Below are positions 44,437-54,091 of a stretch of 64,000 nucleotides of DNA, in pieces (positions within the stretch are counted from its first letter, which is position 1; each line of letters starts with the position of its first letter). The stretch is from Salipiger pallidus (GTDB taxonomy: Bacteria > Pseudomonadota > Alphaproteobacteria > Rhodobacterales > Rhodobacteraceae), in contig NZ_BMJV01000005.1 in assembly GCF_014643635.1 (NCBI RefSeq), positions 124,274 to 188,273 of the forward strand, written 5' to 3'. Made by a program: the position numbers and the translations under genes. Under the pieces are notes generated by a model. The model had not been told where the DNA came from, ran no database searches, and was given only the letters and a program-made list of their open reading frames with translations.

Positions 44437-45654
44437 TCAGGACGCGTCTTCGTAGCGCGAGTTCTTCCACTGTCCGAGAACCTGCGCCCCGATGCTGACC
44501 GAGCCGCTCCGTGCGCCGCCCGCGGCCACTGTCGGCAGCGCCGTGTCATTGTGATCGGGATGCACGGACTGGTGACTCGCGAGCATCGCCTGGATGCGCA
44601 CCAGCGCCCGGCTCAGCATCTCGGCTTCTTTCGAGCTGCGGCTGTCGATCGGATAGTCGTAATCCCCCTCGGCCACGTCGATGGCGGTGGCGGTCAGTGC
44701 CTCGATGGGCCTCAGCAGGATCCGCGCCACCAAGAGCGTCGCACCAAGGACGAACAGCGCGGCGATGGTCACCGAGAAGAAGGCGCTCCGCAGGATGTCC
44801 GGCATGGTGTTGGTGACGTTGTCACGATCAAGCGTGGCGAACACGCGCCAGCCGAAATCGGGAAGCGCATCGCTGATGAAGTTGGGCGAGTAGGCGAACA
44901 GACCCTCCTCGCGCGCCGTCAGGCGGAAGGCGCCGGCATTGTTGATCCCAAGCTCGGCCTGCATGGCAACTGCATCGGGCAGTTCCTCGGGATCGTCGCG
45001 GGTGTCCACGAGCGTGTTCCCGTCGCGGTTCTTGACCACCACGTCGATCTGAAGCTGGCGACGGGCCTGAGACAGGAAGTCTGCCACCCATGCCATGCGG
45101 AGGCTGTATACCAGCACGCCGGTGACCTCTCCGGTCTGCGCATCGAACACAGGGGTCGACAGGTTGAGCAGCGACTGCCTCTGGTCGGCACCGTCAAGCG
45201 GCAGCGTAGAGCTGGAATAGACGTTGCCCACGTTGCCACCACGCAGACCTTCACGGAACCAGCGGCGCTGGCTTACGTCTTCACCTTCGCGCAGCCGGTT
45301 CGTGCCCGAGATGATGCGCCCGTCAAGGTCGGCGACCCCGGACCATGCCACCTGCCCGCCGGTCTGCCCCACCGCATCCATGAACTTATTGATATCGGAC
45401 ACGTCCGCGCCCTGAATGTTGCGCGCGACGGCGTTAAGACTGTCCCATTCCCGGCGCAGGGCAGTGTTGAAGCTGAGCCCAATTGCATCGGCCCCACGCA
45501 GCACGATTTCCTGCTGGAGGTGAAGCTGGGCGTCCGACGCGCGCTTGACCACGGTGATGGCCACGAAGGCTGCGGCGATGAACACCGCCACCATCACGGT
45601 CACCGCCATGCGAGTGAAAGCGCTGGGTGTCGAGCTTTGCTTCAGAACAGGCAT
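44437..45654 (-). CDS. dCache-HAMP receptor without output domain
   Basis: 405 residues. First membrane helix about 16-36, a large periplasmic double-Cache sensor (about 40-290, with RRWFREGLRGG and STPVFDAQTGEVTGVLVYS as in dCache ligand domains), a second helix about 292-314 and a HAMP segment about 312-362. After HAMP only about 45 residues remain, ending KNSRYEDAS. There is no methyl-accepting, kinase, GGDEF or EAL domain. It may pass a signal by direct contact or be a trimmed former receptor. It is upstream of, and in the same direction as, the beta-barrel gene. Confidence 0.75.
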   Translation of the reverse strand: MPVLKQSSTPSAFTRMAVTVMVAVFIAAAFVAITVVKRASDAQLHLQQEIVLRGADAIGLSFNTALRREWDSLNAVARNIQGADVSDINKFMDAVGQTGGQVAWSGVADLDGRIISGTNRLREGEDVSQRRWFREGLRGGNVGNVYSSSTLPLDGADQRQSLLNLSTPVFDAQTGEVTGVLVYSLRMAWVADFLSQARRQLQIDVVVKNRDGNTLVDTRDDPEELPDAVAMQAELGINNAGAFRLTAREEGLFAYSPNFISDALPDFGWRVFATLDRDNVTNTMPDILRSAFFSVTIAALFVLGATLLVARILLRPIEALTATAIDVAEGDYDYPIDSRSSKEAEMLSRALVRIQAMLASHQSVHPDHNDTALPTVAAGGARSGSVSIGAQVLGQWKNSRYEDAS

Positions 45655-46234
45655 TCTGCCCTCCTAGTCTGTCCGAAGCCGCCGGAACTAAGGCGGCTAG
45701 ATAGTCGTGGTTTACAGAACCTTATTGAACAGCAGAACTAGGCCACTTTGTGTCAAAGCTGGGTCGATTTATCGTTGAGCAACCGGACACAATCGCGATT
45801 TGAACCATATAATTCATACACTTGACGCTCCGATCAATGCGTCGAAATGCTCTGAAACGCCTTAAAAATAAAGCCATATTAATACGTTTTAACAACGAAT
45901 TCGTGATCTGTGGCCGGGGCGCTGAGGCGCTATGGTATGGTGGCGTTCGGCGACAGTTTCGAAGTTGCAGAAGAAGATGGCTGAAAGAGATACTTTCGGA
46001 GCCAGCTCGACCACCGAAACAGCCGCCAAAACTTCGAATCGCAGCGGCAAAGGTCCCGCCGCGTCCGGTGGCCAAGGCACCCGCCGGCCCCGTGCCGGTG
46101 CCTCCGACCGTGGTCGGCAGGCTCGCCCGACGCGTGGCAAACGGACCTTCCACCGTTGCGAGGTCACACCATAAGCGCTACATGCCCAAGCGACACCGGC
46201 AGAACCGTCCCCATCGCGAAAGGCCCCCGCGCGC
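45655..46234. other. AT-rich intergenic region upstream of nspC
   Basis: About 45720-45935 is much richer in A and T than its surroundings and is a likely promoter zone for both flanking genes. From about 45970 to 46230 several frames are open on the plus strand, giving Pro/Arg/Lys-rich sequence (for example MAERDTFGASSTTETAAK from 45976). None has convincing protein character, though a small basic protein cannot be excluded. Confidence 0.4.
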
Positions 46235-47326
46235 ATGCAGACGCCCTATTATCTCATCGACAAGTCCCGCCTGCTTCCGAATATGGAGAAGATCGCGCAT
46301 CTGCGCGAGGCCTCCGGCGCCAAGGCGCTGCTGGCGCTGAAGTGCTTTGCCACATGGTCGGTCTTCGACATGATGTCCGAGTACATGGACGGCACCACCT
46401 CATCCTCGCTCTTCGAGGTCAAGCTCGGGCGCGAGAAGTTTCCCGGCGAGACCCACGCCTATTCCGTGGCATGGGCCCCCGAGGAAATCGACGAAGTGCT
46501 GACCAGCTCGGACAAGGTGATCTTCAACACCGCCCAGCAGCTTCAGCGCTTCGAGGAAAAGTCCCGGGGCCACACCCGAGGCCTGCGGGTGAACCCCGGC
46601 GTGTCGACCTCGGGCTTCGATCTTGCGGACCCGGCGCGCCCGTTCAGCCGCCTTGGTGAACACGCTCCCGAGGATATCGAGCCCGTGGCCGACCTCATCA
46701 GCGGCTTCATGTTCCACAACAACTGCGAAAACGCGGATTTCGAACGCTTCGACGCCATGCTGGGCATGATCGAACAGCGTTTCGGCCATCTCATCCGCCG
46801 CATGGATTGGATCAGCCTCGGCGGCGGCATCCACTTCACCGGCGAGGGCTATCCCCTGGACAAGCTGGCCGAGCGGCTCAAACGCTTTGCCGGCACCAAC
46901 GAGGTGCAGGTTTATCTCGAGCCCGGCGAGGCGGCGATCACCAACTCCACCACGCTGGAGCTGACGGTGCTCGACACGCTTTTCAACGGCAAGAACCTTG
47001 CTATCGTCGATAGCTCCATCGAGGCGCACATGCTCGACCTGCTGATCTACCGTGAGAACGCCAAGATGCAGGAGAGCGGCGATCAGGAGTGGATGATCTG
47101 CGGCAAATCCTGCTTGGCCGGGGACATCTTCGGTGAGTTCCGTTTCCCAAAAGGACTGAAGGCGGGCGACCGGATTAGCATTGACGATGCAGCCGGTTAC
47201 ACGATGGTCAAGAAAAACTGGTTCAACGGCGTCCAGATGCCCTCCATCGCCATCCGGGAACTGGACGGGACCGAACGGCTGGTCAAGGCATTCACCTACG
47301 ACGATTTCGCGGCTGCCCTGTCGTGA
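46235..47326 (+). CDS. nspC: Carboxynorspermidine/carboxyspermidine decarboxylase
   Basis: 363 residues of the alanine racemase-fold PLP decarboxylases. The Schiff-base lysine is K36 in ALLALKCFATWSVF, and GFMFHNNCENADF, SLGGGIHFTGEGYPL and LEPGEAAI are the family's PLP and substrate segments. GKSCLAGDIFGEF carries the catalytic Cys/Asp from the second subunit. It decarboxylates carboxyspermidine or carboxynorspermidine. The dehydrogenase that makes its substrate is the next gene. Confidence 0.92.
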   Translation: MQTPYYLIDKSRLLPNMEKIAHLREASGAKALLALKCFATWSVFDMMSEYMDGTTSSSLFEVKLGREKFPGETHAYSVAWAPEEIDEVLTSSDKVIFNTAQQLQRFEEKSRGHTRGLRVNPGVSTSGFDLADPARPFSRLGEHAPEDIEPVADLISGFMFHNNCENADFERFDAMLGMIEQRFGHLIRRMDWISLGGGIHFTGEGYPLDKLAERLKRFAGTNEVQVYLEPGEAAITNSTTLELTVLDTLFNGKNLAIVDSSIEAHMLDLLIYRENAKMQESGDQEWMICGKSCLAGDIFGEFRFPKGLKAGDRISIDDAAGYTMVKKNWFNGVQMPSIAIRELDGTERLVKAFTYDDFAAALS

Positions 47327-47367
47327 GCAATTGCCCGGAAACGGGCCTCATCCAAGGGAGTTCTGAT

Positions 47368-48606
47368 TTGAAGAAGAACGTTCTCATCATCGGCGCCGGT
47401 GGCGTCGCGCAAGTGGTGGCGCACAAATGCGCCCAGCACGCTGACGTGCTTGGCGATCTGCATATCGCCAGCCGGACCGTGTCCAAATGCGATGACATCA
47501 TCGCCTCCGTCCGGGCCAAGGGTCACGACTGCGCCTTCACCGCCCATGGCGTGGACGCCACCAAGTCCGCCGAGGTGGCTCAGCTCATCCGTGACACGGG
47601 CGTGCAGATTGTCATCAACGTGGGCACAGCCTTCGTGAACATGCACGTGCTCGACGCCTGCATTGAAACCGGTGTCGCCTACATCGACACGGCCATCCAT
47701 GAAGAGCCCGACAAGATCTGCGAAACCCCGCCGTGGTATGCCAACTACGAATGGAAGCGCCGCGAGGCTTGCGCCGAAAAGGGCGTGACCGCGATCCTTG
47801 GCGCGGGCTTTGATCCGGGCGTGGTGAACGCCTATGCGCGCTTCGCCATCGACCAGATGGACGAGGTGAAAAGCATCGACATCGTCGACATCAACGCAGG
47901 GTCGCACGGCAAGTATTTCGCCACGAACTTTGACCCCGAGATCAACTTCCGAGAATTCACCGGCGTGGTCTATTACTGGGAAGACCAGCAGTGGAAAGAG
48001 ACGACAATGTTCGCCTCTGGCCACGAATGGGATCTGCCGGTGGTCGGCCCCTCCAAGGCCTACCAGTCCGGCCATGACGAGGTGCATTCGCTGGCGACCA
48101 ACTATCCGCAAGCCGACGTGCGCTTTTGGATGGGCTTTGGCGATCACTACATCAACGTCTTCACCGTGCTGAAGAACATCGGCCTTCTGTCCGAGCAGCC
48201 GGTCAAGATGGCCGACGGCGGCGAGGTGGTGCCGCTCAAGGTGGTCAAGGCCTGCCTGCCCGACCCCGCGTCGCTGGCGCCCGAGTACACGGGCAAGACC
48301 TGCATCGGCGATCTGGTGAAGGGCACGAAGGACGGCGAAGAGGTCGAGCTCTTCGTCTACAACGTGGCCGACCACAAGGACGCCTACGAGGAAGTGGGCT
48401 CGCAGGGCATCTCCTACACCGCGGGCGTGCCCCCGGTTGCGGCGGCCATGCTGGTGGCCAGCGGCGAATGGGACGCCAAGGCCATGAAGAACGTCGAGGA
48501 ACTGGACCCCAAGCCGTTCTTCACCCTTCTGGACCGCATCGGCCTGCCGACCCGCGTGCTCAAGGGCGGGCTCAAGGGCGAAGACATGGCCTGGACCGAC
48601 CTCTGA
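47368..48606 (+). CDS. Carboxy(nor)spermidine dehydrogenase (saccharopine dehydrogenase family)
   Basis: 412 residues. The start is TTG 47368: AAGGGAG lies seven bases before it, and the protein then begins KKNVLIIGAGGVAQVVAHKC, the family N-terminus. A GTG at 47323, overlapping the nspC stop, would add 15 unconserved residues. The N-terminal NAD(P)H Rossmann motif is GAGGVAQVVAHK. GAGFDPGVVNAYARF and the catalytic domain follow. Condenses a diamine with aspartate semialdehyde to carboxy(nor)spermidine. The pair forms the alternative spermidine pathway common in Alphaproteobacteria. Confidence 0.92.
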   Translation: MKKNVLIIGAGGVAQVVAHKCAQHADVLGDLHIASRTVSKCDDIIASVRAKGHDCAFTAHGVDATKSAEVAQLIRDTGVQIVINVGTAFVNMHVLDACIETGVAYIDTAIHEEPDKICETPPWYANYEWKRREACAEKGVTAILGAGFDPGVVNAYARFAIDQMDEVKSIDIVDINAGSHGKYFATNFDPEINFREFTGVVYYWEDQQWKETTMFASGHEWDLPVVGPSKAYQSGHDEVHSLATNYPQADVRFWMGFGDHYINVFTVLKNIGLLSEQPVKMADGGEVVPLKVVKACLPDPASLAPEYTGKTCIGDLVKGTKDGEEVELFVYNVADHKDAYEEVGSQGISYTAGVPPVAAAMLVASGEWDAKAMKNVEELDPKPFFTLLDRIGLPTRVLKGGLKGEDMAWTDL

Positions 48607-48615
48607 GATCTTCCG

Positions 48616-48638
48616 GCAGGCGGCCCCGCGCCGCCTGC
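48616..48638 (+). terminator. GC hairpin after polyamine genes
   Basis: GCAGGCGGC (48616-48624), loop CCCGC, GCCGCCTGC (48630-48638), ten bases after the stop. No T-run. Confidence 0.6.
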
Positions 48639-48920
48639 TGCCATGCCGCGCCGCGCCCCTTGCCTGGGCTCGCTTTCGGTGGATCGGCTGCACGATCTTG
48701 GCGGGCTTTTCACCTGACATCTCGGCGCCTGCCACGGATCGCCCGATTGCATTGTGGCGCCATCGCTCCGCCATTTGGTCAATATCCGCCTCCCATTCGC
48801 AGATATTTTCGCCTCCAGCTTCCGGCACTGCGCCCAACGAGCTAGGTGGGGCTGGTTATCCTGCTCTACACCAGTCAGCTTGCCCCCCTGTTACAAAAGC
48901 TTCACTTGGCAGTCGCCCTT
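48639..48920. other. Intergenic region upstream of the ars operon
   Basis: Nothing recognised until the operator at 48921. Frames on either strand lack start signals. It must hold the ars promoter. Confidence 0.4.
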
Positions 48921-48942
48921 TATTTCATTAATTCATGAAATA
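48921..48942 (+). promoter_or_regulatory. Probable ArsR operator overlapping the arsR-arsC start
   Basis: TATTTCAT (48921-48928) and ATGAAATA (48935-48942) form a perfect 8-bp inverted repeat with spacer TAATTC. The last base is the A of the start codon. No Shine-Dalgarno sequence is present, so the mRNA may be leaderless, with repression by blocking the promoter or start region. Confidence 0.7.
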
Positions 48943-49775
48943 TGGAAAAAGAAATCCCTGAGCAGCTAGCTACCCTCGGCCACCCAACGCGTCTTTCGCT
49001 GTTCCGCCTGCTCATGCGGCGCTATCCGGACCGTGTTCCCGCAGGTGAGCTGGCCGCCACGCTCGAGGTCAAGCCCAGCACCATGTCTGCCTACCTGTCT
49101 ACCCTGCAAAAGGCCGGACTGGTGGTGCAGGAACGGGCTGGAACATCCCTTCTCTACACCGTCCAGATGACGAACGTGCAGCGCCTCATGGGCGCGCTCT
49201 GGGGAGATTGCTGCCGGGGCCGGCCGGATCTTTGCCCTCCCGGCTATCGCGAACCATCGTCCATGCACCATGAAAAATACAACGTCCTGTTCATCTGCAC
49301 GGGCAATTCCGCCCGCTCGATCTTTGCCGAAGCATTGTTGCGCCAGATCGCGGGTGACAGGTTCAACGCCTTCTCCGCCGGCACCCGTCCCGGAACGCAG
49401 CTGAACCCATTCGCGGTGCAGGTGCTGCGGGACAAGGGCCACGACATCGCGCCGCTACGGTCCAAGACGGTGGACGATTTCACCAGGCCCGATGCCACGC
49501 GCTTCGATTTCATCTTCACCGTCTGCGACCAGTCCGCCAACGAGGACTGCCCCGCATGGGAGGGCCAGCCGGTGAGCGGCCACTGGGGCATGCCCGATCC
49601 TGCGCAGGCCACCGGCACCGACGCCCAAAAGGCCCTCGCCTTCCAACAGGCCTACGGCGTGCTCAAGCGCCGGATCGAGGTTTTCACCGCTCTGCCAATC
49701 GCCCAGCTCAACCGCATCGCACTGCAACGCGCCGTCGACGATATCGCCCGCACTGCCCCGGAGGCCCTCGCATGA
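48942..49775 (+). CDS. ArsR-ArsC fusion: arsenic repressor with arsenate reductase
   Basis: 277 residues. Residues about 1-100 are a winged-helix ArsR repressor ([36 protein letters not shown]) with metalloid-binding cysteines C90, C91 and C98 ([11 protein letters not shown]). After a short linker, residues 113-277 are a low-molecular-weight phosphatase-type arsenate reductase with P-loop CTGNSARS (C119, R125) and [13 protein letters not shown]108 could allow separate translation of ArsC. The chain would couple arsenite sensing to arsenate reduction. It is first in the operon, overlaps the GAPDH gene (ATGA) and has an operator over its own start. Confidence 0.9.
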   Translation: MEKEIPEQLATLGHPTRLSLFRLLMRRYPDRVPAGELAATLEVKPSTMSAYLSTLQKAGLVVQERAGTSLLYTVQMTNVQRLMGALWGDCCRGRPDLCPPGYREPSSMHHEKYNVLFICTGNSARSIFAEALLRQIAGDRFNAFSAGTRPGTQLNPFAVQVLRDKGHDIAPLRSKTVDDFTRPDATRFDFIFTVCDQSANEDCPAWEGQPVSGHWGMPDPAQATGTDAQKALAFQQAYGVLKRRIEVFTALPIAQLNRIALQRAVDDIARTAPEALA

Positions 49776-50770
49776 CCACCTACGCACTCAATGGCCTTGG
49801 CCGCATGGGCAAGCTTGCCCTCAAACCCCTGCTCGAAAGCGGCGCAAGGATAGCATGGATCAACGACGCCGTCGGGGATGCGGAGATGCACGCCCACCTC
49901 TTGGAATTCGACACGGTGCACGGGCGCTGGGTTGCCACCTTCTCCCATGACGACGGCAGCGTGACCATCGACGGCACTAGGCTCCCCTTCATCGGTACCG
50001 CGAAAATCGAAGACCTGCCTCTCGATGGCGTCGACGTGGTCATTGACTGTACCGGAGTCTTTAAGAGCGAAGCCGCGCTCGCCCCCTATTTCGCCGCCGG
50101 CGTGAAAAAGGTGGTGGTCTCGGCCCCCGTGAAGGACGGCCCCACCGCCAACATCGTCTACGGCATCAACAACCACAGCTACGACCCCGCGCGGCACAGC
50201 ATTGTCACCGCCGCGTCCTGCACGACGAACTGCCTCGCCCCGGTGGTCAAGGTCATGCACGAGACCTTCGGCATCCGCCACGGGTCGATCACCACGATCC
50301 ACGACGTGACCAACACTCAGACCATCGTGGACCGCCCCGCCAAGGACCTGCGCCGCGCCCGCTCGGCGCTGAACTCGCTGATCCCAACGACGACCGGCAG
50401 CGCCACGGCCATCACGCAGATCTTCCCCGAGCTCAAGGGACGCCTCAACGGCCACGCCATTCGGGTCCCGCTGCTCAACGCGTCGATCACTGACTGCGTC
50501 TTCGAACTGAGCCGCGAGACCACAGCCGAGGACATCAACGCCGCCTTCGAGGCCGCCGCCGCGGGCCCCCTCAAGGGCATCCTCGGGTTTGAGACCCGAC
50601 CGCTTGTCTCCGCCGACTACACCAACGATCCGCGCTCGAGCATCATCGACGCCCCCTCGACCATGGTGGTGAACGGCACCCAGGCCAAGATCTACGCCTG
50701 GTACGACAACGAATACGGCTACGCGATGCGTCTTGCGGACGTGGCTCTTATGGTCGGTGCGTCGCTCTGA
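49772..50770 (+). CDS. ArsJ-associated glyceraldehyde-3-phosphate dehydrogenase
   Basis: 332 residues. NAD-binding start [16 protein letters not shown] (one Gly replaced compared with GFGRIGR), catalytic C150 in [13 protein letters not shown], and [11 protein letters not shown] near the C-terminus. In ars operons this divergent GAPDH uses arsenate in place of phosphate to make 1-arseno-3-phosphoglycerate, which ArsJ exports. The overlap with arsR-arsC and the downstream arsJ support that role over glycolysis. No other GAPDH is in the window, although pgk is. Confidence 0.9.
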   Translation: MTTYALNGLGRMGKLALKPLLESGARIAWINDAVGDAEMHAHLLEFDTVHGRWVATFSHDDGSVTIDGTRLPFIGTAKIEDLPLDGVDVVIDCTGVFKSEAALAPYFAAGVKKVVVSAPVKDGPTANIVYGINNHSYDPARHSIVTAASCTTNCLAPVVKVMHETFGIRHGSITTIHDVTNTQTIVDRPAKDLRRARSALNSLIPTTTGSATAITQIFPELKGRLNGHAIRVPLLNASITDCVFELSRETTAEDINAAFEAAAAGPLKGILGFETRPLVSADYTNDPRSSIIDAPSTMVVNGTQAKIYAWYDNEYGYAMRLADVALMVGASL

Positions 50771-50902
50771 GCGGCACGCCCCGACCTTCCGCCCTACGGT
50801 TACGGCCTCTGGGCCTCCCGCACGACCCCGCCCCCTTTCTCTTTTAGAATACGCAAAACCCGGCCCTTCAACCAAAGCCGCGCCGACACTCCGGGACCAG
50901 AC

Positions 50903-52165
50903 ATGACAACCAACGCCTCCCGCCCCGAGGGCCTTGCCGCCTATGCCGCGGTCACCGCCGCCTACTGGGCCTTCATGCTCACCGACGGCGCGCTGCGGAT
51001 GCTGGTGCTGCTGCAATTCCACGCGCTGGGGTTCAGCCCCGTGCAGCTAGCTTATCTTTTCGTGCTTTACGAGATCGCGGGCATGGTCACCAACCTTGCC
51101 GCTGGGTGGATCGCCGCGCGCTTCGGGCTGACCTCGACGCTCTACTCAGGCCTTGCCCTACAGGTAGCGGCACTGCTGGCGCTGACGCAGTTCGAGCCTG
51201 GCTGGGCCATCGCCACATCGGTCGCCTTCGTGATGTGCGTGCAGGGTGCCAGCGGGGTCGCCAAGGACCTTGCCAAGATGTCATCCAAATCCGCCGTCAA
51301 GCTGCTCGCCCCGTCGGGCGGAGGCCTATTCCGCTGGGTCGCGCTTCTCACCGGCTCAAAGAACGCGGTGAAGGGCCTTGGATTCCTCATGGGCGCGGCG
51401 CTTCTGGCCACGGTGGGCTTTAGCGGCGCGGTGCTGGCCATGGCGCTGGTGCTGGCGGTGATCCTCGTGGCGGTCATGGTCTTTATGCCCTCGGGCCTGC
51501 CGCGCGGCCGCAAGGGCGCGAAATTTTCGGAGGTCTTCTCAGACAGCGCCAACGTCAACTGGCTTTCGGCGGCGCGGGTGTTCCTGTTCGGCGCGCGCGA
51601 CGTGTGGTTCGTGGTGGGCATCCCGATCTACTTCTACGCAGTGCTGTCTGACGGATCCGAGGCAGGCAATCGCGCCGCCTTCTTCATGATCGGCACTTTC
51701 ATGGCGGTCTGGATCATCCTCTACGGCGCGGTGCAGGCCGCCGCCCCGCGCCTCCTGCACGCCGCCCGCAGCCCCGAGGTCGATTTGGTCCGCGCCGCCC
51801 GTGGCTGGGCCGCGATGCTGGCCGTGGTGCCCGCCATCCTCACCGCCGCCGTGCTGGCAAGCGGCGGCCCCGCGCCGTGGCTTACCGTAACGCTGATCGT
51901 GGGGCTGCTGGTGTTCGGGGCGCTCTTCGCCGTGAATTCCTCGCTGCATTCCTACCTCATCCTCGCCTTTACCAAATCCGAGCGGGTGACGATGGACGTC
52001 GGGTTCTACTACATGGCCAATGCCGGGGGGCGGCTTGTCGGCACAGTGTTGTCGGGACTGACATACCAGCTGGGGGGACTGCCGTTGGTGCTTGGCACCG
52101 CCACGGTGATGGTCGCCCTTGCGGCGCTGATCTCGGGCAGGCTGACAGCGAAAGACCTGAAATGA
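50903..52165 (+). CDS. arsJ: Organoarsenical efflux MFS permease ArsJ
   Basis: 420 residues, about eleven to twelve membrane helices of the major facilitator type. The conserved ArsJ start [21 protein letters not shown], then [16 protein letters not shown] and [17 protein letters not shown]. It exports 1-arseno-3-phosphoglycerate, which decays outside to arsenate, so the GAPDH-ArsJ pair gives arsenate resistance without reduction. A 132-base gap separates it from GAPDH; its stop overlaps the acr3 start (ATGA). Confidence 0.93.
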   Translation: MTTNASRPEGLAAYAAVTAAYWAFMLTDGALRMLVLLQFHALGFSPVQLAYLFVLYEIAGMVTNLAAGWIAARFGLTSTLYSGLALQVAALLALTQFEPGWAIATSVAFVMCVQGASGVAKDLAKMSSKSAVKLLAPSGGGLFRWVALLTGSKNAVKGLGFLMGAALLATVGFSGAVLAMALVLAVILVAVMVFMPSGLPRGRKGAKFSEVFSDSANVNWLSAARVFLFGARDVWFVVGIPIYFYAVLSDGSEAGNRAAFFMIGTFMAVWIILYGAVQAAAPRLLHAARSPEVDLVRAARGWAAMLAVVPAILTAAVLASGGPAPWLTVTLIVGLLVFGALFAVNSSLHSYLILAFTKSERVTMDVGFYYMANAGGRLVGTVLSGLTYQLGGLPLVLGTATVMVALAALISGRLTAKDLK

Positions 52166-53179
52166 ACCACTTCGAACGCTTCCCCTCCCTCTGGGTGGCC
52201 CTTGCCATGATCGCCGGCATCACGCTTGGCGCACTTTCCCCCGGCCTCGTGACCGCTCTCGCAGGGGCCAGGATCGCCAGCATCAACCTCGTGGTGGCGG
52301 TGCTGATCTGGGCCATGGTCTACCCGATGATGGTCGGCGTGGACTTTGGCGCAATCAAGGGTGTGGCCAAGCAGCCCAAGGGGCTGATCCTCACGCTGGT
52401 GGTCAACTGGCTGGTGAAACCCTTCACCATGGCGCTGCTCACGGTCCTGTTTTTCGAGCATGTCTTCGCGCCCTTCATCGCTGCCGAGGACGCGGCGCAA
52501 TACATCGCGGGCCTCATCCTGCTGGGGGCCGCGCCTTGCACCGCCATGGTTTTCGTCTAGAGCCAGCTCACGAAAGGGCGATTCCACCTACACGCTGGTG
52601 CAGGTGTCGGTGAACGATCTTATCATGGTGGTGGCCTTCACGCCCATCGTCGCCCTGCTGCTGGGCGTGACCGAGATCGCCGTGCCGTGGCAGACCCTCA
52701 TGCTGGCCACAGTGCTCTACGTCGCTCTGCCGCTTGTGGCGGGGCTGCTCACCCGCCGCAGTCTCGGCAGCCCTGATGCGATTGAGCGCTACTTGGCCCG
52801 GATCAAGCCGCTCCCGGCGATCGGGCTCGTCATCACTGTGGCGCTTCTGTTTGCACTTCAGGGCGAGGTGATCCTGTCGCGCCCCGGCGTCATCGCTCTT
52901 ATCGCGGTGCCGATCCTGATCCAGAGCTACGGCATCTTCGCGCTGGCCTATGGCGCGGCATTCTTGATGAAAGTGCCGCACCGCATCGCCGCCCCCTGCG
53001 CCATGATCGGCACGTCGAACTTCTTCGAGCTGGCGGTGGCCGTGGCGATCAGCATTTTCGGCCTCAACTCCGGCGCGGCGCTGGCCACGGTGGTTGGGGT
53101 ACTGGTCGAGGTGCCTGTGATGCTGTCGCTGGTCGCCTTCGCCAACCGCACCCGCGCGCGGTTTCCCCAAGGCAACTGA
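52162..53179 (+). pseudogene. acr3: Acr3 arsenite efflux permease, disrupted (stop plus frameshift)
   Basis: Full-length remains of an Acr3 (BASS-fold) arsenite exporter. The first part, from [16 protein letters not shown] through [13 protein letters not shown] with the essential Cys, ends at TAG 52558-52560, where a Trp codon is expected. Beyond it the frame continues SQLTK, but a one-base insertion near 52573 (ACGAAAGGGCGAT in place of ACCAAGGGCGAT-like sequence) shifts it. The rest ([15 protein letters not shown] to the stop at 53179) is normal and intact. The total length, 1018 bases, is 3n+1. Two lesions within 16 bases and otherwise preserved coding sequence suggest recent loss, or sequencing error. 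Confidence 0.85.
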
Positions 53180-53245
53180 ACGGGCCGAGCCGCACGAAAG
53201 CAGAGGGCGGCGCGGGTCCCTTCGTCGCACCTGGCTCGCGTCCAC

Positions 53246-53310
53246 GCCTGCCTGCCAAAGCCTGCCTGTGCCTAAGCCTGCCTGTGCCTAAGCCTGCCTG
53301 CCTGCCAAAG
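53246..53310. repeat. Short tandem CCTG-rich repeat cluster
   Basis: Two perfect 16-base copies of GCCTGCCTGTGCCTAA (53260-53275, 53276-53291) lie between two copies of GCCTGCCTGCCAAAG (53246-53260, 53296-53310). It sits 67 bases after acr3. Looks like slippage-prone simple sequence; no spacers of CRISPR type. Confidence 0.85.
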
Positions 53311-53473
53311 CCGACACGCGGCAGATAACCTGCATGATCCTTGGACAGGAGCAGATAGCTCTGCCCTTTTCGTCAGAAGCGTTGCCTCTGACCGGCCGAC
53401 TGCGCTGAAGCGGCCATTCTCTGCGGCTGGCCCGAGCGTCGGTTATGCGGACGAAGCTGCCGCTCCCTGCAAG

Positions 53474-54091
53474 TCAGGTCAACTCTGTCATAACTGCCTT
53501 GCGATAGGTTTCGCGTTGCGAAAGGCGGTCGTACCACGACTCAAGCGCAGGCAGGTCAGGGCGCTCGATTGGCATATTGAACCAAGCATAGGCAATACAG
53601 CCCAGCGGGATATCTCCGATCCCCAGGGTTTTGCCCGACAACCACGGCCTCTGGGCGAGAGCCTCGTCCGCGACCTTCATCAAGCCGGCGCACTGTTCCT
53701 GCCCTCGCAGCATCGCTGTTTCATCGCGCGTCTCCGGCGTGCGACGAACCATATTCCAGAACAGATCGCGGAAAGGGACCGCGAATGAAAGGGATGCCCA
53801 GTCCATCCACTTGTCAGCAACGGCCCAGGTTCTTACATCCGCCGCGGCAAACCCACCAGAACCATATTGCCGGGAAAGGTATCGGACTATGGCATTGGAT
53901 TCCCAAAGTACCAGCGATCCGTCCTGAAGACATGGAACCAGCCCATTCGGGTTAAGCGCACGAAACTCCGGCGTGGACACGACGCCAAAGGCGCCCCCTG
54001 CGGGGACATGCTCATATTGCAAACCCAGCTCTTCCGCGCACCAGAGCACTTTGCGAACGTTGGTTGAACTGCCCCGTCCCCAGATTTTCAT
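53474..54091 (-). CDS. Glutathione S-transferase
   Basis: 205 residues. N-terminal thioredoxin-like domain: MKIWGRGSSTNVRKVLWCAE (catalytic Ser/Asn region), PNGLVPCLQDGSLVLWESNA with the cis-Pro and the ESNA glutathione contact. The all-helical C-terminal domain begins near residue 88, with PWLSGKTLGIGDIPLG as N-capping motif. Soluble detoxification enzyme; substrate unknown. Monocistronic. Confidence 0.9.
   Translation of the reverse strand: MKIWGRGSSTNVRKVLWCAEELGLQYEHVPAGGAFGVVSTPEFRALNPNGLVPCLQDGSLVLWESNAIVRYLSRQYGSGGFAAADVRTWAVADKWMDWASLSFAVPFRDLFWNMVRRTPETRDETAMLRGQEQCAGLMKVADEALAQRPWLSGKTLGIGDIPLGCIAYAWFNMPIERPDLPALESWYDRLSQRETYRKAVMTELT

Noticed and set aside
45822-46340. Pro/Arg-rich open frame upstream of and into nspC
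   Set aside because: Overlaps the nspC start in another frame and shows only composition bias; kept as an uncertain region.
52546-52590. Programmed frameshift or stop read-through in acr3
   Set aside because: No slippery heptamer, no downstream stem-loop was seen, and both a stop and an extra base would have to be bypassed; simple decay or sequencing error is more likely.
53246-53310. CRISPR-like array
   Set aside because: Repeats are 15-16 bases, directly abutting or overlapping, with no unique spacers and no cas genes.
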